NCBI RefSeq assembly: GCF_000143415.4
Contig: NW_003314268.1
Location: 263,117 to 327,116, forward strand
Source: Selaginella moellendorffii
Lineage: Eukaryota > Streptophyta > Lycopodiopsida > Selaginellales > Selaginellaceae
Reading direction: 5' to 3'
DNA length: 64,000 nucleotides
The translations under genes and the position numbers were made by a program. A model generated the notes under the pieces. The model saw only the letters and a program-made list of their open reading frames with translations, was not told where the DNA came from and ran no database searches. Numbering within the stretch: position 1 is the first letter of the stretch; the number at the start of each line of letters is the position of its first letter. Shown here piece by piece: positions 53,128 to 64,000 of this stretch.

Positions 53128-54405
53128 GCACGAAAATATTCAACTACATCTTCCACCCCAACACCCACAGCTGGAATATACTCGCAACAGGCAATTTGAT
53201 GCCGCCCAAGCTTTATTCCGCCCGAGCGCAATGTTATGGCATGGAATGGCGATGGAGGCAGGATTTCCAGGCGATGAAGGCGATCTGTAATGCGATGCCG
53301 GCACTAGATCTCATCTCCTGGAATGGTATGATCGCAGTATTCTCCCAGGCTAGGCAAGCCAAGGAGATGTTTGATCACAAGCCGCAGCGCAATCTTGTGT
53401 CAAAGAACACGATGATCCAGGCGTTCTTGCATCCTGGAACACGATGATCCAGGGTTTTGGCAAGAAGGAGCAGATCCACAGCACCAGGGAGCTTTTTGAT
53501 GCGATGGCATGAAATATCATCTCCGCAATTCTATCAGCGCACTCGCAGAGGTCGGATCTTTCCCAGGTGAAGGAGAGATTACACAGCAATACATAAGGAG
53601 CAGCATTTCCTGGCTCAATCTCAAACGCTTTCTTAGCCCTCGCTCCATCTCTTTCTCTTGCGGCACACACACCGCTACCAAAGATCCCCAAACCTTGGTA
53701 TCTGGAACAAAAGGCATGTTGCTGGCCAGACTCTCAGCCAGCTTGAGCTGCCCGACCCGCCGAAGAACATCCACCATGCAGTAGTAGTGCTCTGCCCAAG
53801 GCACCAGCTTAAACTCCCTAGTCATGAGAGCAAAGTAGCTCCACCCTCGATCGAGCTTCCTTGCGTGGCATCACAAACTAGACCTCGTCCGGTTCCAATC
53901 CAGCAGCCAGCATGCCGTGGAAGATCTCCATTGCTCGATCGATATGCCCGGACTGGGCATACATTGCCGAAGTACGGTGTTCTTCACTGGCATGGTGTCA
54001 AAGAGACGCTGAACTATGGTGCATTTTTCCGCCAGGGCATACGCCGCAGCTGTTCCAGGAGAGATTGTTTCGCTGCGGCATCGAATCGAAGGTAACCTTG
54101 GCTCGGATCACCATTTTCCTGTGAGTGTACGCCTCTACCATTCCATTCCACGAGATGATGTCCCTGTGAGGCATTCGATCGAAGACAAGCCTCGCATCCT
54201 CCAGATGCCCATTCTGAGCATAAGCTTCCAGTATCGCGTTCCTGTTTCTCTGTGGCATCTGCTCGAAGATCTCCACACTGCCGTGTCTTGCCAATGCAAC
54301 AATAATCGCCGTCCAAGATACGACGTCGCCGCACGGCATTAAATCGAACACCCTTCTAGATCGTGATTCTCGGCAAAATGCCGCTACCTCGGTGGGTAAG
54401 ATCGC
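53128..54405. pseudogene. Rearranged PPR pseudogene with inverted 3' half
   Basis: 53135-53575 (plus strand) follows codons of the gene at 46753-48492 from about 46980 to 47550, with deletions and frame changes (HPNTHSWNIL, LISWNGMIAVFSQAR). 53576-54392 matches the rest of that gene (about 47580-48475) but on the minus strand. The last codons come first (PWAEHYYCMVDVLRRVGQLK at about 53730-53800, then NAILEAYAQNGHLEDARLVF near 54200). From about 54393 the sequence matches the gene's 3' flank again in plus orientation. This is a simple inversion of about 0.85 kb within an otherwise collinear duplicate. Confidence 0.88.
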
Positions 54406-55209
54406 TTAAAATTTTTGGAATTTTTCATTTTCTATTCTGAACTTCCGCGCCTGGTGCTCCACCAGCCTCGCCACAACCGGGAGCTGCGACTCAGCCAGCG
54501 GGAGCAAACCGGGAAAGCTTGGAGCGCCAGCCTCCACCACCTTTCGTGCTCGCTCCAGAGCGTCCTTGGCTCTGAAATAGCTCTCGGCGTCCAGCTTGTC
54601 AATGGGAACAAAATCATACTCTCGTTTGCTCCCCCACACGCACTTTGCCAGTCTCTTGAAGCGGAAATCCCAAACCGCGCACTCCCACTGCATATTGATA
54701 TCCATAGCCACCGTGCGCACACCGTCCCTCCACTCTGTGAAGCTTGTCGAGCTCGTCGCGCTCGCGGCAAAGACTTCCCTCTCGGCAGCACACGCCAGCC
54801 TCTGCGCAAACTCGATCGCCGGCCACAGCTCCTTCGTCGGCAGATCGTCCCACTCGTCCAGCAGCGGGGAGAGTCGCGCCACCCATTCCTTGCCCGGCGC
54901 CGGGCCTGGGTAGTCGAAGTATGGATCCTCCTCTGCAATGAAGAAGTTCTCCATGAAGAGAGCCGGGTATTTCAGACCGCGGGCGCTGCCAGTCGCGACA
55001 CGGGCGAATCGCTGGTAGAAGGAGAAGTCGAGGATCATGTCCATGTGGTATTCCACGCGGAAAGAGAGACGCTCCATGAGCAGGTTGACGAGGGATTTGT
55101 AGCAGTTGTAGTCGTCATCGCTTGGCTGTGCGACGCTGTAATATCTCCTCACCCGGACAGGACGACTCCTCCTCGCCAATGCCGCCAACGCCGCCAATCC
55201 AGCCGCCAT
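54406..55209 (-). CDS. Unknown plant protein, probably organelle-targeted
   Basis: Intronless, 267 codons. The N-terminus is Ala/Arg-rich without acidic residues (AALAALARRSRPVRVRRYYS), typical of a mitochondrial or plastid presequence. The rest is soluble, mostly helical and acidic, with Trp and Tyr-rich segments (PYFDYPGPAPGKEW, WDDLPTKELWPAIEFAQRL, DINMQWECAVWDFRFKRLA). The end is a charged helix. I do not recognise a domain. The frame is intact and codon use resembles the neighbouring genes. Fragments of its 3' end sit in the palindrome at 50.4-50.7 kb, so hairpin RNA from there would be complementary to this mRNA. It is convergent with the PPR pseudogene. Confidence 0.7.
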   Translation of the reverse strand: MAAGLAALAALARRSRPVRVRRYYSVAQPSDDDYNCYKSLVNLLMERLSFRVEYHMDMILDFSFYQRFARVATGSARGLKYPALFMENFFIAEEDPYFDYPGPAPGKEWVARLSPLLDEWDDLPTKELWPAIEFAQRLACAAEREVFAASATSSTSFTEWRDGVRTVAMDINMQWECAVWDFRFKRLAKCVWGSKREYDFVPIDKLDAESYFRAKDALERARKVVEAGAPSFPGLLPLAESQLPVVARLVEHQARKFRIENEKFQKF

Positions 55210-55303
55210 CCTTTAAGGAAGAATAGGAATTTAGGGATTTGAATATTCGCCAAAAAACCAGTTCTCGAAATTCACCATCGCCACAAGCTAACAAACGAAC
55301 CAG

Positions 55304-55661
55304 TCACGACTGAAAATGCAAAAGCTTCACACCCCAAAGCAAATGGCTGGTTTGGGGTGCAGCATTTCTAAACAGACCTGAGAAGTCGGCATTGTTGTTC
55401 CCACTCAAAGTTGACTTGGAGGGATCATAGCCACTGATAGCTTGACCTCTCCCAGAAATGAATTCGCCACAACCAGCTCTTGCTGCTCCGGCACGCACAC
55501 AAAAACACATGAGAACTTCTGATGAAGCAAGTTTATGCGAAATTACGCCAACCTGGATGATATATGATCCGCAGCAGATAATCTTGTAGGAGATAACCTT
55601 CAACCCCTGCTTTCAGTGTTTCCGGATTGCCCACAACGATTTGCACCGAGCGTGCCAGCAT
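55304..55661 (-). CDS. Small conserved-looking protein, family not recognised
   Basis: Exons 55553-55661 and 55482 down to 55304, with an intron GTTGGCG...GGAGCAG of 70 bp, give 95 residues. The protein begins MLARSVQIVVGNPETLKAGV, continues GYLLQDYLLRIIYHPARAG, and ends in a Gly/Ser/Asn-rich segment (STLSGNNNADFSGLFRNAA) plus SHLLWGVKLLHF. The composition and clean splice junction argue for a real gene. No signal or membrane segment is evident. It lies 271 bp from the divergent NudC gene. I cannot assign a function. Confidence 0.55.
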
Positions 55662-55932
55662 CCCATAGTCAAAGCTAGTCCCAAATCATCTTTTCACATA
55701 ATTTTAGCAAGGAAAGGAAAAACAAAATGCCTCAAACATTTTCCCATTGAAGGCAAATGGCACCTGGGGATCGGTTCTCTCATGGCGAAATTTAATTAAT
55801 TCAACGTGGCGAGGTTTTCTCATGTCAAAATTTAAGTAAAAATTATCGACCAAGATTTGTTTCTAAAGACGGACGGCTGCGATGATATTTAATTGTTTTT
55901 GCTTTTAGGGCTAACTAGTTTAGGGCAGGGCG

Positions 55933-57231
55933 ATGGCGATCATCTCTGAGGTAGAGGAGGAGGCCGAGGTCCCCAAGCCCGTCGCCGCGGCTCCCCCGTC
56001 GGACTCCGGCAATGCTGCTCATGACAAGATTTTGGAGGCGCTGCTCAAGGAGCACAATGATCAGCCGCTGGAGCTGCTCAAAACGGTAATCGGCTTTCTC
56101 ACGCGCCGCTCGGCCGCCTTCCCCGACGAATACTTCGAGAGGCAGCTGTCGGAGATCGTGTCTAGCGCCAAGAGGCGGCGCGTCGATGGCAAGAAGAAGA
56201 ATGCGGTGCCGGTGCCCGAGGCGGCGCCGTCGCGGGATTTCGAGAGCGAGCACAAGCATAAGGCCACCGGCGGTGGATCAAGTGGCAAGCAATCGGCGTC
56301 GGCGGCTGTCCAGGAAACCAAGAACGAAGTCAAGGAAGTGGAGAGTTCTAACTCTACCGGATTGAGTAAGTTTATTTTGTTCTTTGCTTTTTAGTTCTTT
56401 GCTTGATCCTTTCGGTTCTTGGGTTTTTCTTCCTGCTTACAATCTTTGTGTTCTTGCAGAGATCAATGCTGGAAATGGTGCCGATCTCGAAAAGTACTCG
56501 TGGACGCAAACATTAAGTGAGCTGACGGTGCAAATCCCCGTTGCAAAAGAGATCAAGGCGCGAGATATCGTCTGTGACATCAAGAAGAATCATCTAAAAG
56601 CTGGGCTCAAGGGTCAGCCGCCAATTCTCGAGGTGAGTGAAGGGATTCTCTTTCCTATTCTCTCACACTGTTGCTTTTTCTGTTATCAGGGCGATCTCTA
56701 TGCATCCGTCAAGGTGGACGACTGCTTCTGGAGCATTGGTATGTGTTGCTGGTTGTTTATCAAGAGTTGGATGATTTTCTTGCTCTCAATCTAGATGCTG
56801 GCGATGGAAAGAAGGAAGCGGAGAAGTTCCTTTCTATCCTCCTCACCAAGACGAACAGGATGGAGTGGTGGAAAAACGTTGTGAAAGGCGAGCCAGAGAT
56901 TGACACTCAAAAGGTTGAGCCGGAGAACAGCAAGCTGGGGGATTTGGACGCAGAGACTCGGCAGACCGTGGAGAAGATGATGGTATTTCATTTCATTTCT
57001 GTCTTTGTTCGCTGCTTAGTTTACTTCGTCTCCCTCGTTTTGCAGTACGACCAGCGGCAGAAGGCGATGGGATTGCCAAGCTCCGAAGAACAGCAAAAGC
57101 AAGAGATGCTCAAGAAGTTCATGGCACAGGTGAAAGCTTTTCTCTTTTGCGTTTTGGGATTTCTTTTCTCATTTTGATTTTGGCTGTGGCAGCACCCGGA
57201 AATGGATTTCTCCAAGGCAAAAATCTGCTAG
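55933..57231 (+). CDS. NUDC: NudC / BOBBER family p23-like co-chaperone
   Basis: Six exons: 55933-56365, 56460-56632, 56690-56738, 56795-56982, 57046-57129, 57193-57231. They give 321 residues with consistent phases. The N-terminal part has a helical NudC_N segment ([20 protein letters not shown]...[14 protein letters not shown]), then a Lys-rich linker. The CS (p23-like) domain spans about 155-245: [55 protein letters not shown]. The domain is closed by [20 protein letters not shown]. The C-terminus has [20 protein letters not shown] and [11 protein letters not shown], as in plant BOBBER proteins. These are HSP90-linked chaperones needed for development and heat tolerance. Confidence 0.94.
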
Positions 57232-57538
57232 AGTAGAGACCGTATGAATGTCTTTAGCATGCCAATTTCATAGTTTTAAGCGAATATTCTAAGCCTTAAA
57301 ACATTCACTTTTCAAATTTGGGCGAATATTCTAGTCCTAAATTCGATAAAATTGCAAATTCACTAGGAGCAAGTGAAACTTTCCTTTTGCCTTGTGGCAT
57401 TTGTTTGTCCTCTTTCCTTGCTATATTCTGTGGCCTATGCTGATCCCAAGACTTTGAAGATGCTGCCTGGCGAAATGCCTCAAGTACTTGCCCATTGGAG
57501 GCGAGAGGAGTTCTTTATCTTTCTATTTGGAGAAGAAG

Positions 57539-57610
57539 TGAACCCTAGGCTAATTTCCCAAACAGGCCATAGAATATTCTTGGAATATTTTGTGGCTTAT
57601 GTTATTCTCC
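57539..57610 (-). repeat. Fragment of the small chromovirus LTR
   Basis: It matches 16849-16920 (TGAACCCT, then ACAGGCCATAGAATATTCTT plus GGAATATT). It is an isolated LTR piece with no coding part attached. The orientation is the same as the LTR at 16.8 kb. Confidence 0.6.
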
Positions 57611-59217
57611 CCTCCCTCATGAATTAGCCATGATGGCAAACTCAGAAAAAGCTTTAGTTATGGAGAGTGTGGACCACTTTTGAATTCACAAGTTGAAGAA
57701 TTGAGATTACAAGTTGAGCTCAATTTTCAATTATAATTTAATACAAACATTATAAACTTTAAAATATTAAGGTTATAATTTCACAAATCTCTACACATTT
57801 AATTTAAATATTAATTATATGCCATAATAGAGATGTTTGTTAGAACATAAAATAAGATGTTCACAGAAAAAGTATTTTTGTCACTTTTTTAAATTTGTAC
57901 TCTGTACAGTAAATATCAGTTTGTCAAAATTTAAAAATTATTAAATTTGAAATAAGATTCTATATAAGGCGATAACCATTAATGTATGAATCTTCATTTG
58001 CACTCTTATTCAAAGGAGAAATACACAAGAACGTTTATGGGTTTTAATGTTAATAATATTTACTCTTGCAATCTTTCTTCCCAAAGTAATAATTCAAGGG
58101 CTAGAAGCTATAATAGTCATTTCATTATATCACAATTAAATCATACAAGAGAAAAAAAAGAAAGGATAATAAAGATAGTGATCACAAGTTGGAGATAAAT
58201 GCAATGACAAAGGATGCAATAAATTGGGTGAAAAAGAATCCCTCTTATTTGTTTTAGAAAATTGCAATTCCGTGATTTTCAAGAAATGCCCTAAATATTT
58301 TCTAGCTTCTGGTGCAAATAATGGTGATGATCAATATGATGGTATATATACTCTTGCAATACATTACAACATCACATACCCAAAAGATTACTATGAAATA
58401 TTTTTTGAGATGGTAAAGACAGAAATAAAAACACACGAGTACTACAGAGTATTGCAAAAAGAACACTCATAAATATATGAAATGAAAATATATTTTTTTT
58501 AATTATCTAAAGTATAATAAGTATATACTATTGATAGAGAATAAATATCAATAGTTTTTGAAAATCTAGTTAGCTCTAAAAGTCTTTTGCAACTCAGCAA
58601 TAGTAAAGCTTGCGTGGTATATATGAATATCCACTTTAATGCCCTGGTGTAAGATGTTGATGAAGATATAGTACATATGTGTACAAGAAGCAAATGCCTT
58701 CCCATGTCCCTCATGTTTCATAAAGTCTAGATATATGCAAAAAGATTTTGAATGACAATTTTATACTCATCACCTTCTATTTTGACTATACTCCTTTACA
58801 AGTATATATACTCTATACTTCATAGAGAGAATCTCACACTCAAACTTATTTTACCCTGCTTCTGCTCAGTATTGATAAATTTAATTGCCTTACCTTTTCT
58901 TGCTGGCCTCATGTGCATCTATGTAGGAACAATTTTGATTTTATCATTCATGTCTCCAACTCTCCTCTTAAGATTGAAACTAGATTTCTCAAGGTTTTCA
59001 ATCTCATCTGAGGTGAGCACAACCCTATTAGCAACTGGACATTCTTTAAATACTGCATCAAGTTTAGTCACTATAGTGTCTTTAAACAATTATGTATGGT
59101 TGGTATTAGTGTTGCAACAATATAGCCAACACCATTTTAAAAATTTACTTGCTTTCATTCCCTATGGAAACATAGGGTTAGAATAGAAGCAGATTTGTCA
59201 CCATAGATCTAGGTTTA
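57611..59217. other. AT-rich stretch without recognised gene
   Basis: ORFs at 58224-58472 and 58752-59186 have no known motif. It is probably degenerate repeat DNA. Confidence 0.4.
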
Positions 59218-60707
59218 TGTAAGTGATTAAATTTTTCATTTTATTTTAGTCACTTAACCACACCTCCGACCACTTGAAGGAGTCTCATTCACAACCTCCG
59301 TAAGTCATATTTTGGACTTAGGGACTTGCTAGCCCCAAGAATGGCATTCCTGCCACTCAACCATTGCACTTGGTCCAAGTGCTCCACGTGTCTGATCCTA
59401 TGACTGACACCCCAAGGTACCACTGACATATCAGCCCATTACACTAAGGCCATGCTCATTCACCTTGGTCACACTGGTGGCTTGACACCATCTACATCAT
59501 AGTCCTGTCTCTCAAAGACTGGGCCATCCGTCCATAAGTGATCATCCCAGATCCACTCCTTAACATCCTTAGGATGCCCGCAGACATAGGGAATAGCTTT
59601 CCCTATTATCCTTTTTTCGGTCCCCACCAAGTCCCTTTCTACTCATGGCCGTGTTCGTCAACATTGCCATTGGATCAAGTCCCACAGGCCCGACCACTAA
59701 GTCCCACGGTCCTCTAGGGCTTCCTCACCACACAATTGTATCCTTGGTCACTACACCAGAGGACTACTCCTCTTCCTTTCCACAATTTGGGCCTTTGGGA
59801 CAACATTTCAGAACACTGTGGCCCTACGCGAGCCTCATGGGTACTCTCTCCACCTTCCACTTTTGGGTGCTTTAGCCATGAGCTTAGAGCGACGTTCCAT
59901 TAAGCCATGCCAGGTATCCAAGTAGGTAGTGCCATCCATACTTGGACTAGGAGCATCGACCATTCGATCTCCCGAGGGAACTAGAGCCGGCTCACCAAGC
60001 TACCCCACTTGTCAGTTTGTATTCACTATAGTCTTGGACTTTCCAGTGGTCAGCTCATCACCCAACACTAGGCATGGCCTTCCTAGGCCAAACTAGCCTT
60101 TCCTGGCCAAATTGGCTCCACTGGGCTCCAACCCCCCACACTCTCCCTACTATAGTTTTGGAACCCCCCGCAGCCCCCCCCCCCCCCCTCCTGGGGGACG
60201 ATTGCTTTGGGCTTTCACCCAACAGCCTGTATTAGTACTCGGACTTGGACTCAGACTCGGACTCGGACTCGGACTTGAACTCGGACTTGGACTCGGTCTC
60301 AGTCCCGGTCTCGAACTCGGACTCAGACTCGGTCTCGGACTCGGACTCAGACTTTGTCTCGGTCTCGGTCTCAGTCTCGGTTCCATCTCGGGTCCATTTC
60401 GGACTCCATTTCGGACTCCATCTTGGGTCCATCTCGGACTCCATCTCGGACTCTATCTCGGATTCATCTCGAACTCCATCTCGGACTCCATCTCGGGTCC
60501 ATCTCGGGTCCCTTTTTGGAGCCTCGCTTATTGCTCGCTCCGTGTTCATTCCTCGAGCACTTTGTTGGGAGTTCCACTCCCGATCTCAACCTTTTAAGTC
60601 GGAGCTTTTAGTCCAAATGTGTTATGCTCGTTTGGCTTTCGCTTCAGCCATTACCACGTGGCACCCTTTCGGCTCCACTTTAAGGCTTAGGGATTTTGTG
60701 TCTCACA
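59218..60707 (-). repeat. 3' LTR (1490 bp) of the minus-strand element
   Basis: On the minus strand it starts TGTGAGACACAAAATCCC and ends ATCACTTACA. It contains a GAG-type 6-bp repeat (about 60235-60515), the GTGAAAGCCCAAAGC block, and a C run (G on the minus strand) near 60175-60190. It is homologous in order to 16257-21209 and, more distantly, to the chromovirus LTRs. Confidence 0.75.
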
Positions 60708-62178
60708 ACTCCACCACCCATAAACGAAGTCCGATGTCCTCATCAAATGATAAACTATTTTATAAAGTAATACCAATATATATTACCCTTTCCATTCTTG
60801 GCATCTCACCAATATTCGTCAATGGTTTGATACCGAAGGCTCACCATGCTTTGTCCATCCTCTAAGGAGCATAGTCTTTTCAACTTAGACACTGGATCAC
60901 TTGTGGTGGTTCTCTCCTTTTGTTGGTTTAGTTCTCGCTAAACCTATTATAGATGCCGTCTCTATCTCAATCCCACTACTCCTTCTTGAATAGTCTTAAT
61001 TTCCATTGATATAACCTTTACACTTTGGAACTTTTACTTTTGACTTCTCAAAGTCAATTTCCTAGGTGTCTCCAACACTTTGCATTGCACATATTGTGCA
61101 ACTCCACTTCCTCATCCTAGAAAGTTCTCTACTTAAGGGCACCATCATCCTCTTTTCTATTTCGTACCACCTTGAGCACTAAGTTTTAGTTATCATAATT
61201 TGTGCTAAGGATGTTCATGGCCCTATTATTTGGCTACCTTACCGCTCTCTGCTTTAGAGCTTCCACTTTCGCCAAATCGGAGCAATTGGGAATCCATCCT
61301 TAGAAACACATTGCTTTTCCCACAATTTGTTAGCACCTAACACATTAATGTTCTTTGGCCTAACTTTGCTTTTTTGGATTCTTTCCCATGATTCTTATAG
61401 CTCTTTTTTTAGCCACTAGTCTTTTGCTGCTATCCTTGATTGTTGCACCCAACAACATCGGATCACTACTTCTATTCTTGAGATATTCTTTCGGTTCCAT
61501 AGCAAAGACTTTGCTTTGCCAAGTCCAGAGGGTGTTCACCCTTAGTACGTCTCTTTAGCATTTTCCACTATAGGCTCTATCCCTAACCCAACTTTATGAC
61601 TCTCCCATGGGTTTCTTATAGAAATTACTTTCTTCGGACTCACTATGCTATCGCATTGTCACAGATCATTTCCCTTAGGTGTTCTTCCCACTTGGTCACT
61701 TTGACCAAGCCACACCATTATCAATAGTTCAAATTAACACTTTGAACTATGAACTTTATCCTTTTAACTTCACAAGGACTTTGTCCTTGTTTTAGCCATA
61801 AGATCACCTAGTGATCTAATCTTGGCTCCTTACAGGTTTGCCAATAGGTATTAAATCTTCCAGACCTTTAAGTTGTTCACCATCAACCCTGGGGGCATCC
61901 TCCACACTTGGCGGTGCACCCAAGCCAGCCCTTTTAGCTAAGGGTCCATAGCAACTGAGACTGGGTGTCCCCATCTTGTTCACCATGTCCTTGGTGCCAC
62001 TCACACCAAAGTGTTCAAATTAGATATGCTGAGCCACACTAGGCAATCTAACTGTGCATCATGACTCCAGGGCATCCCCCGCTTGGCGGTGTGCCCAAGC
62101 CAGTCTCTTTACTGAGAGTCCATGACCACCGAAAAATGAGTGTCCTCATATTTCAAACCATCACCTCGCCCTAGTGAG

Positions 62179-62228
62179 TTGGGACTCAAACCCAAGCACT
62201 AGAGGGTCGAGACTCGAACCCAACCTCT
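62179..62228 (-). other. T-arm-like hairpins in the minus-strand element
   Basis: The minus strand has AGAGGTTGGG-TTCGAGT followed by a mostly complementary CTCGACCCTCT (62201-62228). TTGGG-TTTGAGT-CCCAA follows (62179-62195). Both match the pair at 12595-12651 in place and shape, with different bases. Confidence 0.55.
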
Positions 62229-64000
62229 GTATATGCATCTACAGAAGGCATCAGGCATGACTCCCCATGCTAGTGCACCAACTTATACTCAAAACACGTT
62301 AAAGATCACAACTTAGGAACCTAGTTCCTTCGCACTGCCAAGTCCTCTCACTTGACAAGTTTATGATCATGTATGGACTCCTCCATATTTGGCCCCACGG
62401 GCCACCCCTTTGAAGTTGGCTCCTTCAACTAGGGTATTTGTTCCCTTGACTTGTCAATCTTAGTTAACAGGTCATCTGACCACCGTAACATGGTTCATGT
62501 ATAAGCGTGAAAGTCCTTAACCATCGACTTTTGTTCAAAGCCCTCTCTTTGAACACTTAGGAACTACTTCCCTAATCTTGATAGCCTCGCCTCTTGGCAA
62601 GCTTCAAGACCACGCTTCTGCTGCGCCACTCTAATTTTGCGCGCTCTATGAACCATTTGCACTTGGCTTCCTAGGTATTAAGCTACATAGAATTGTCTTT
62701 GGGAACTTTTGAAGGAACTTTGTCCCTTAGTTTGCTAAGGCCTCTCCTTTTGCAAGCTTTTAAATTGCCATATGGTCTAACATGGATAATTCCATGCTTT
62801 AAACTCTTTATGGCATCATGGTTGCTAAAAACAACATACTTGAGCACCCACTTGATTCTCCACTCCCAACTGGCATAACCACCCTTGGTTATGCAATTCA
62901 ATTTTTATAGTTTGGTTCTATCTCCTTACTACTTGCCTCTAGCCTCACACCTTTCCTTCAGTTATTCTCCTCCAGACTAGGAGGATAGCTTTGCACTTTT
63001 TACTATGCCGTAACAAGTATTCTTAGGGATGAACTTACCCGATAGCTTAGGGAGTGGTTCCTCAATCCAGGTATGCTCAACTTATAATCCCACACACCAG
63101 GATTAATGTTGCTATTTATAGGCTTTTATATACCCATCACTAGCCTTGCCAAAATTCCATTTTGGCTTTATCCAATTTGGGTAGACAGTTTTCTTCTGTC
63201 TTTGCAACCTTGGACGTTTGGATAGCACCTTCTATTCATCATTCGCTAGGGACTTAATCCCTTGGGCCTTATCTATTGCCCTCGGGACACTAAACACCAC
63301 CTCCTGGTGTTTTAGAGTGTTTGGGTGTCTCAATGATGGCTTCTTTGATAATAAGCATTTCCTTTTATGACATTGACTCACTATATCGCAACATAAGCAA
63401 TTTATCCCCTGTAAGGGTATATCTAACTTTTTTATGCCATTAAGAAGTCTTAAGTAGCCATATTCTACCTGTTTAATCAATTATCTTGCATCTCTTGCTT
63501 AATTGCCTCATAGTTGTCAAGTCCTATAACTCATTGCTTGGTGCTTCCACACCTCCATCATTATCTAGGTCACCACACTCCAACCGCATGCTTTCCAACT
63601 TAGGCTATGCTTTCCTATTTCCATTAGGATTCCTTTGGGAAGGGGTTTTCGTGAACTTGCCAACTTCATCTAAGCTCTATTTCGTTAAAGTGGGAATTGT
63701 CATTATCCCACTTGTAAAATAAGGTTTCCAAACCTTTATATAGTATATAAATATAACAAAATTCAACTGCATTGAGGCACATGCCATTTTATTTTAAACA
63801 AGGAAATGTCTACTCAATCACTTCTCACTGCTTCACCTCTCTCTTCTCCTTGTCATCGTCGTCCAATTTCTTTCCATCCTTTTAATATTGGCTCAGTTGC
63901 TCCGAGTCTAGGTGGAGCCCAAGTCCCCATTCAATCTTTACTTTCCCCTTATTAATAAAACAACTTCGTAGACTTCCAATAACATGCTGTAACACTTCTA

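Larger units (their letters stand above)
59218..64000 (-). mobile_element. Degenerate LTR retrotransposon of the GAGTCC-repeat family, minus strand, 5' part beyond the window
   Basis: The 3' LTR is 59218-60707. The interior continues to the window edge and so beyond. Next to the LTR lies the complement of TATGGGTGGTGGAG, matching the priming tract of the chromovirus at 6.4-14 kb. Further in (about 61850-62290) are blocks matching that element's 3' non-coding region, including the T-arm-like hairpins and a CACCGCCAAG-type segment that occurs twice here. No clear pol motif was found. A Cys/His-rich minus-strand segment near 63390 (CHKRKC) could be a worn zinc knuckle. Confidence 0.6.

Noticed and set aside
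53128-54405. A functional second PPR gene on either strand
   Set aside because: Deletions and frame changes occur in both parts, and the two halves point in opposite directions.
57370-57627. 84-codon ORF with a hydrophobic start after NudC
   Set aside because: It runs into an LTR fragment at 57539 and has no supporting motif; it is probably chance.

Overview
The window reads as nuclear DNA of a small-genome land plant. A lycophyte such as Selaginella moellendorffii fits best. Spliceosomal introns are about 45-60 bp. There are PPR genes built of S-type repeats, nuclear genes for plastid proteins (HCF136, plastid L29), plant-type tRNA-Ile(AAU) and tRNA-Trp(CCA) genes, and chromodomain Ty3/gypsy retrotransposons. 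The species name is inference; no marker gene proves it.

Layout. 1-4.7 kb: the 3' end of an AP-1 gamma-adaptin gene, then a decayed M3 oligopeptidase (HEFGH motif kept, stops and frameshifts elsewhere). 4.97-14.87 kb: an old LTR element split by a near-intact 7.5-kb Ty3/gypsy chromovirus. It has 1149-bp LTRs, a GGGGG target-site duplication, and one gag-pol frame interrupted only by two very short spliceosomal introns in the integrase. 14.9-27.8 kb: nested repeats. A solo-LTR-like copy carries an antisense PPR fragment and is itself split by a minus-strand chromovirus that lost protease and reverse transcriptase. AT-rich inverted-repeat elements follow.

27.8-29.3 kb: a gene for a REase-like plus degenerate kinase-like protein. 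31.2-48.5 kb is a dense gene island: LTP-like protein, plastid L29, SEC31, a small predicted membrane protein, two tRNA genes, a SKIP1/FBW2-like F-box protein, PPR, GT47 exostosin-type glycosyltransferase, a UGT with an altered PSPG box, HCF136, and a second PPR. Spacing is tight: 61 bp between divergent start codons, 4-bp overlap of convergent stop codons, and 29 bp between HCF136 and the next PPR.

49.0-52.2 kb is a very large inverted repeat (arms about 1.5 kb, spacer about 0.1 kb). Its centre holds fragments of the gene found intact at 54.4-55.2 kb. 53.1-54.4 kb is a copy of the second PPR gene whose 3' half has been cleanly inverted. 54.4-57.2 kb holds three genes: two of unknown function and a NudC/BOBBER chaperone. 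57.5-64 kb is again retrotransposon material, including a 1.49-kb minus-strand LTR of the same GAGTCC-repeat family.

Most notable: (1) the two introns in the integrase of the chromovirus, one separating two catalytic Asp residues from the catalytic Glu, so that splicing decides whether an integrase can be made; (2) the giant palindrome carrying pieces of a neighbouring gene, a natural hairpin-RNA candidate; (3) PPR fragments in antisense or inverted orientation nearby. All boundaries and similarities were read by eye.
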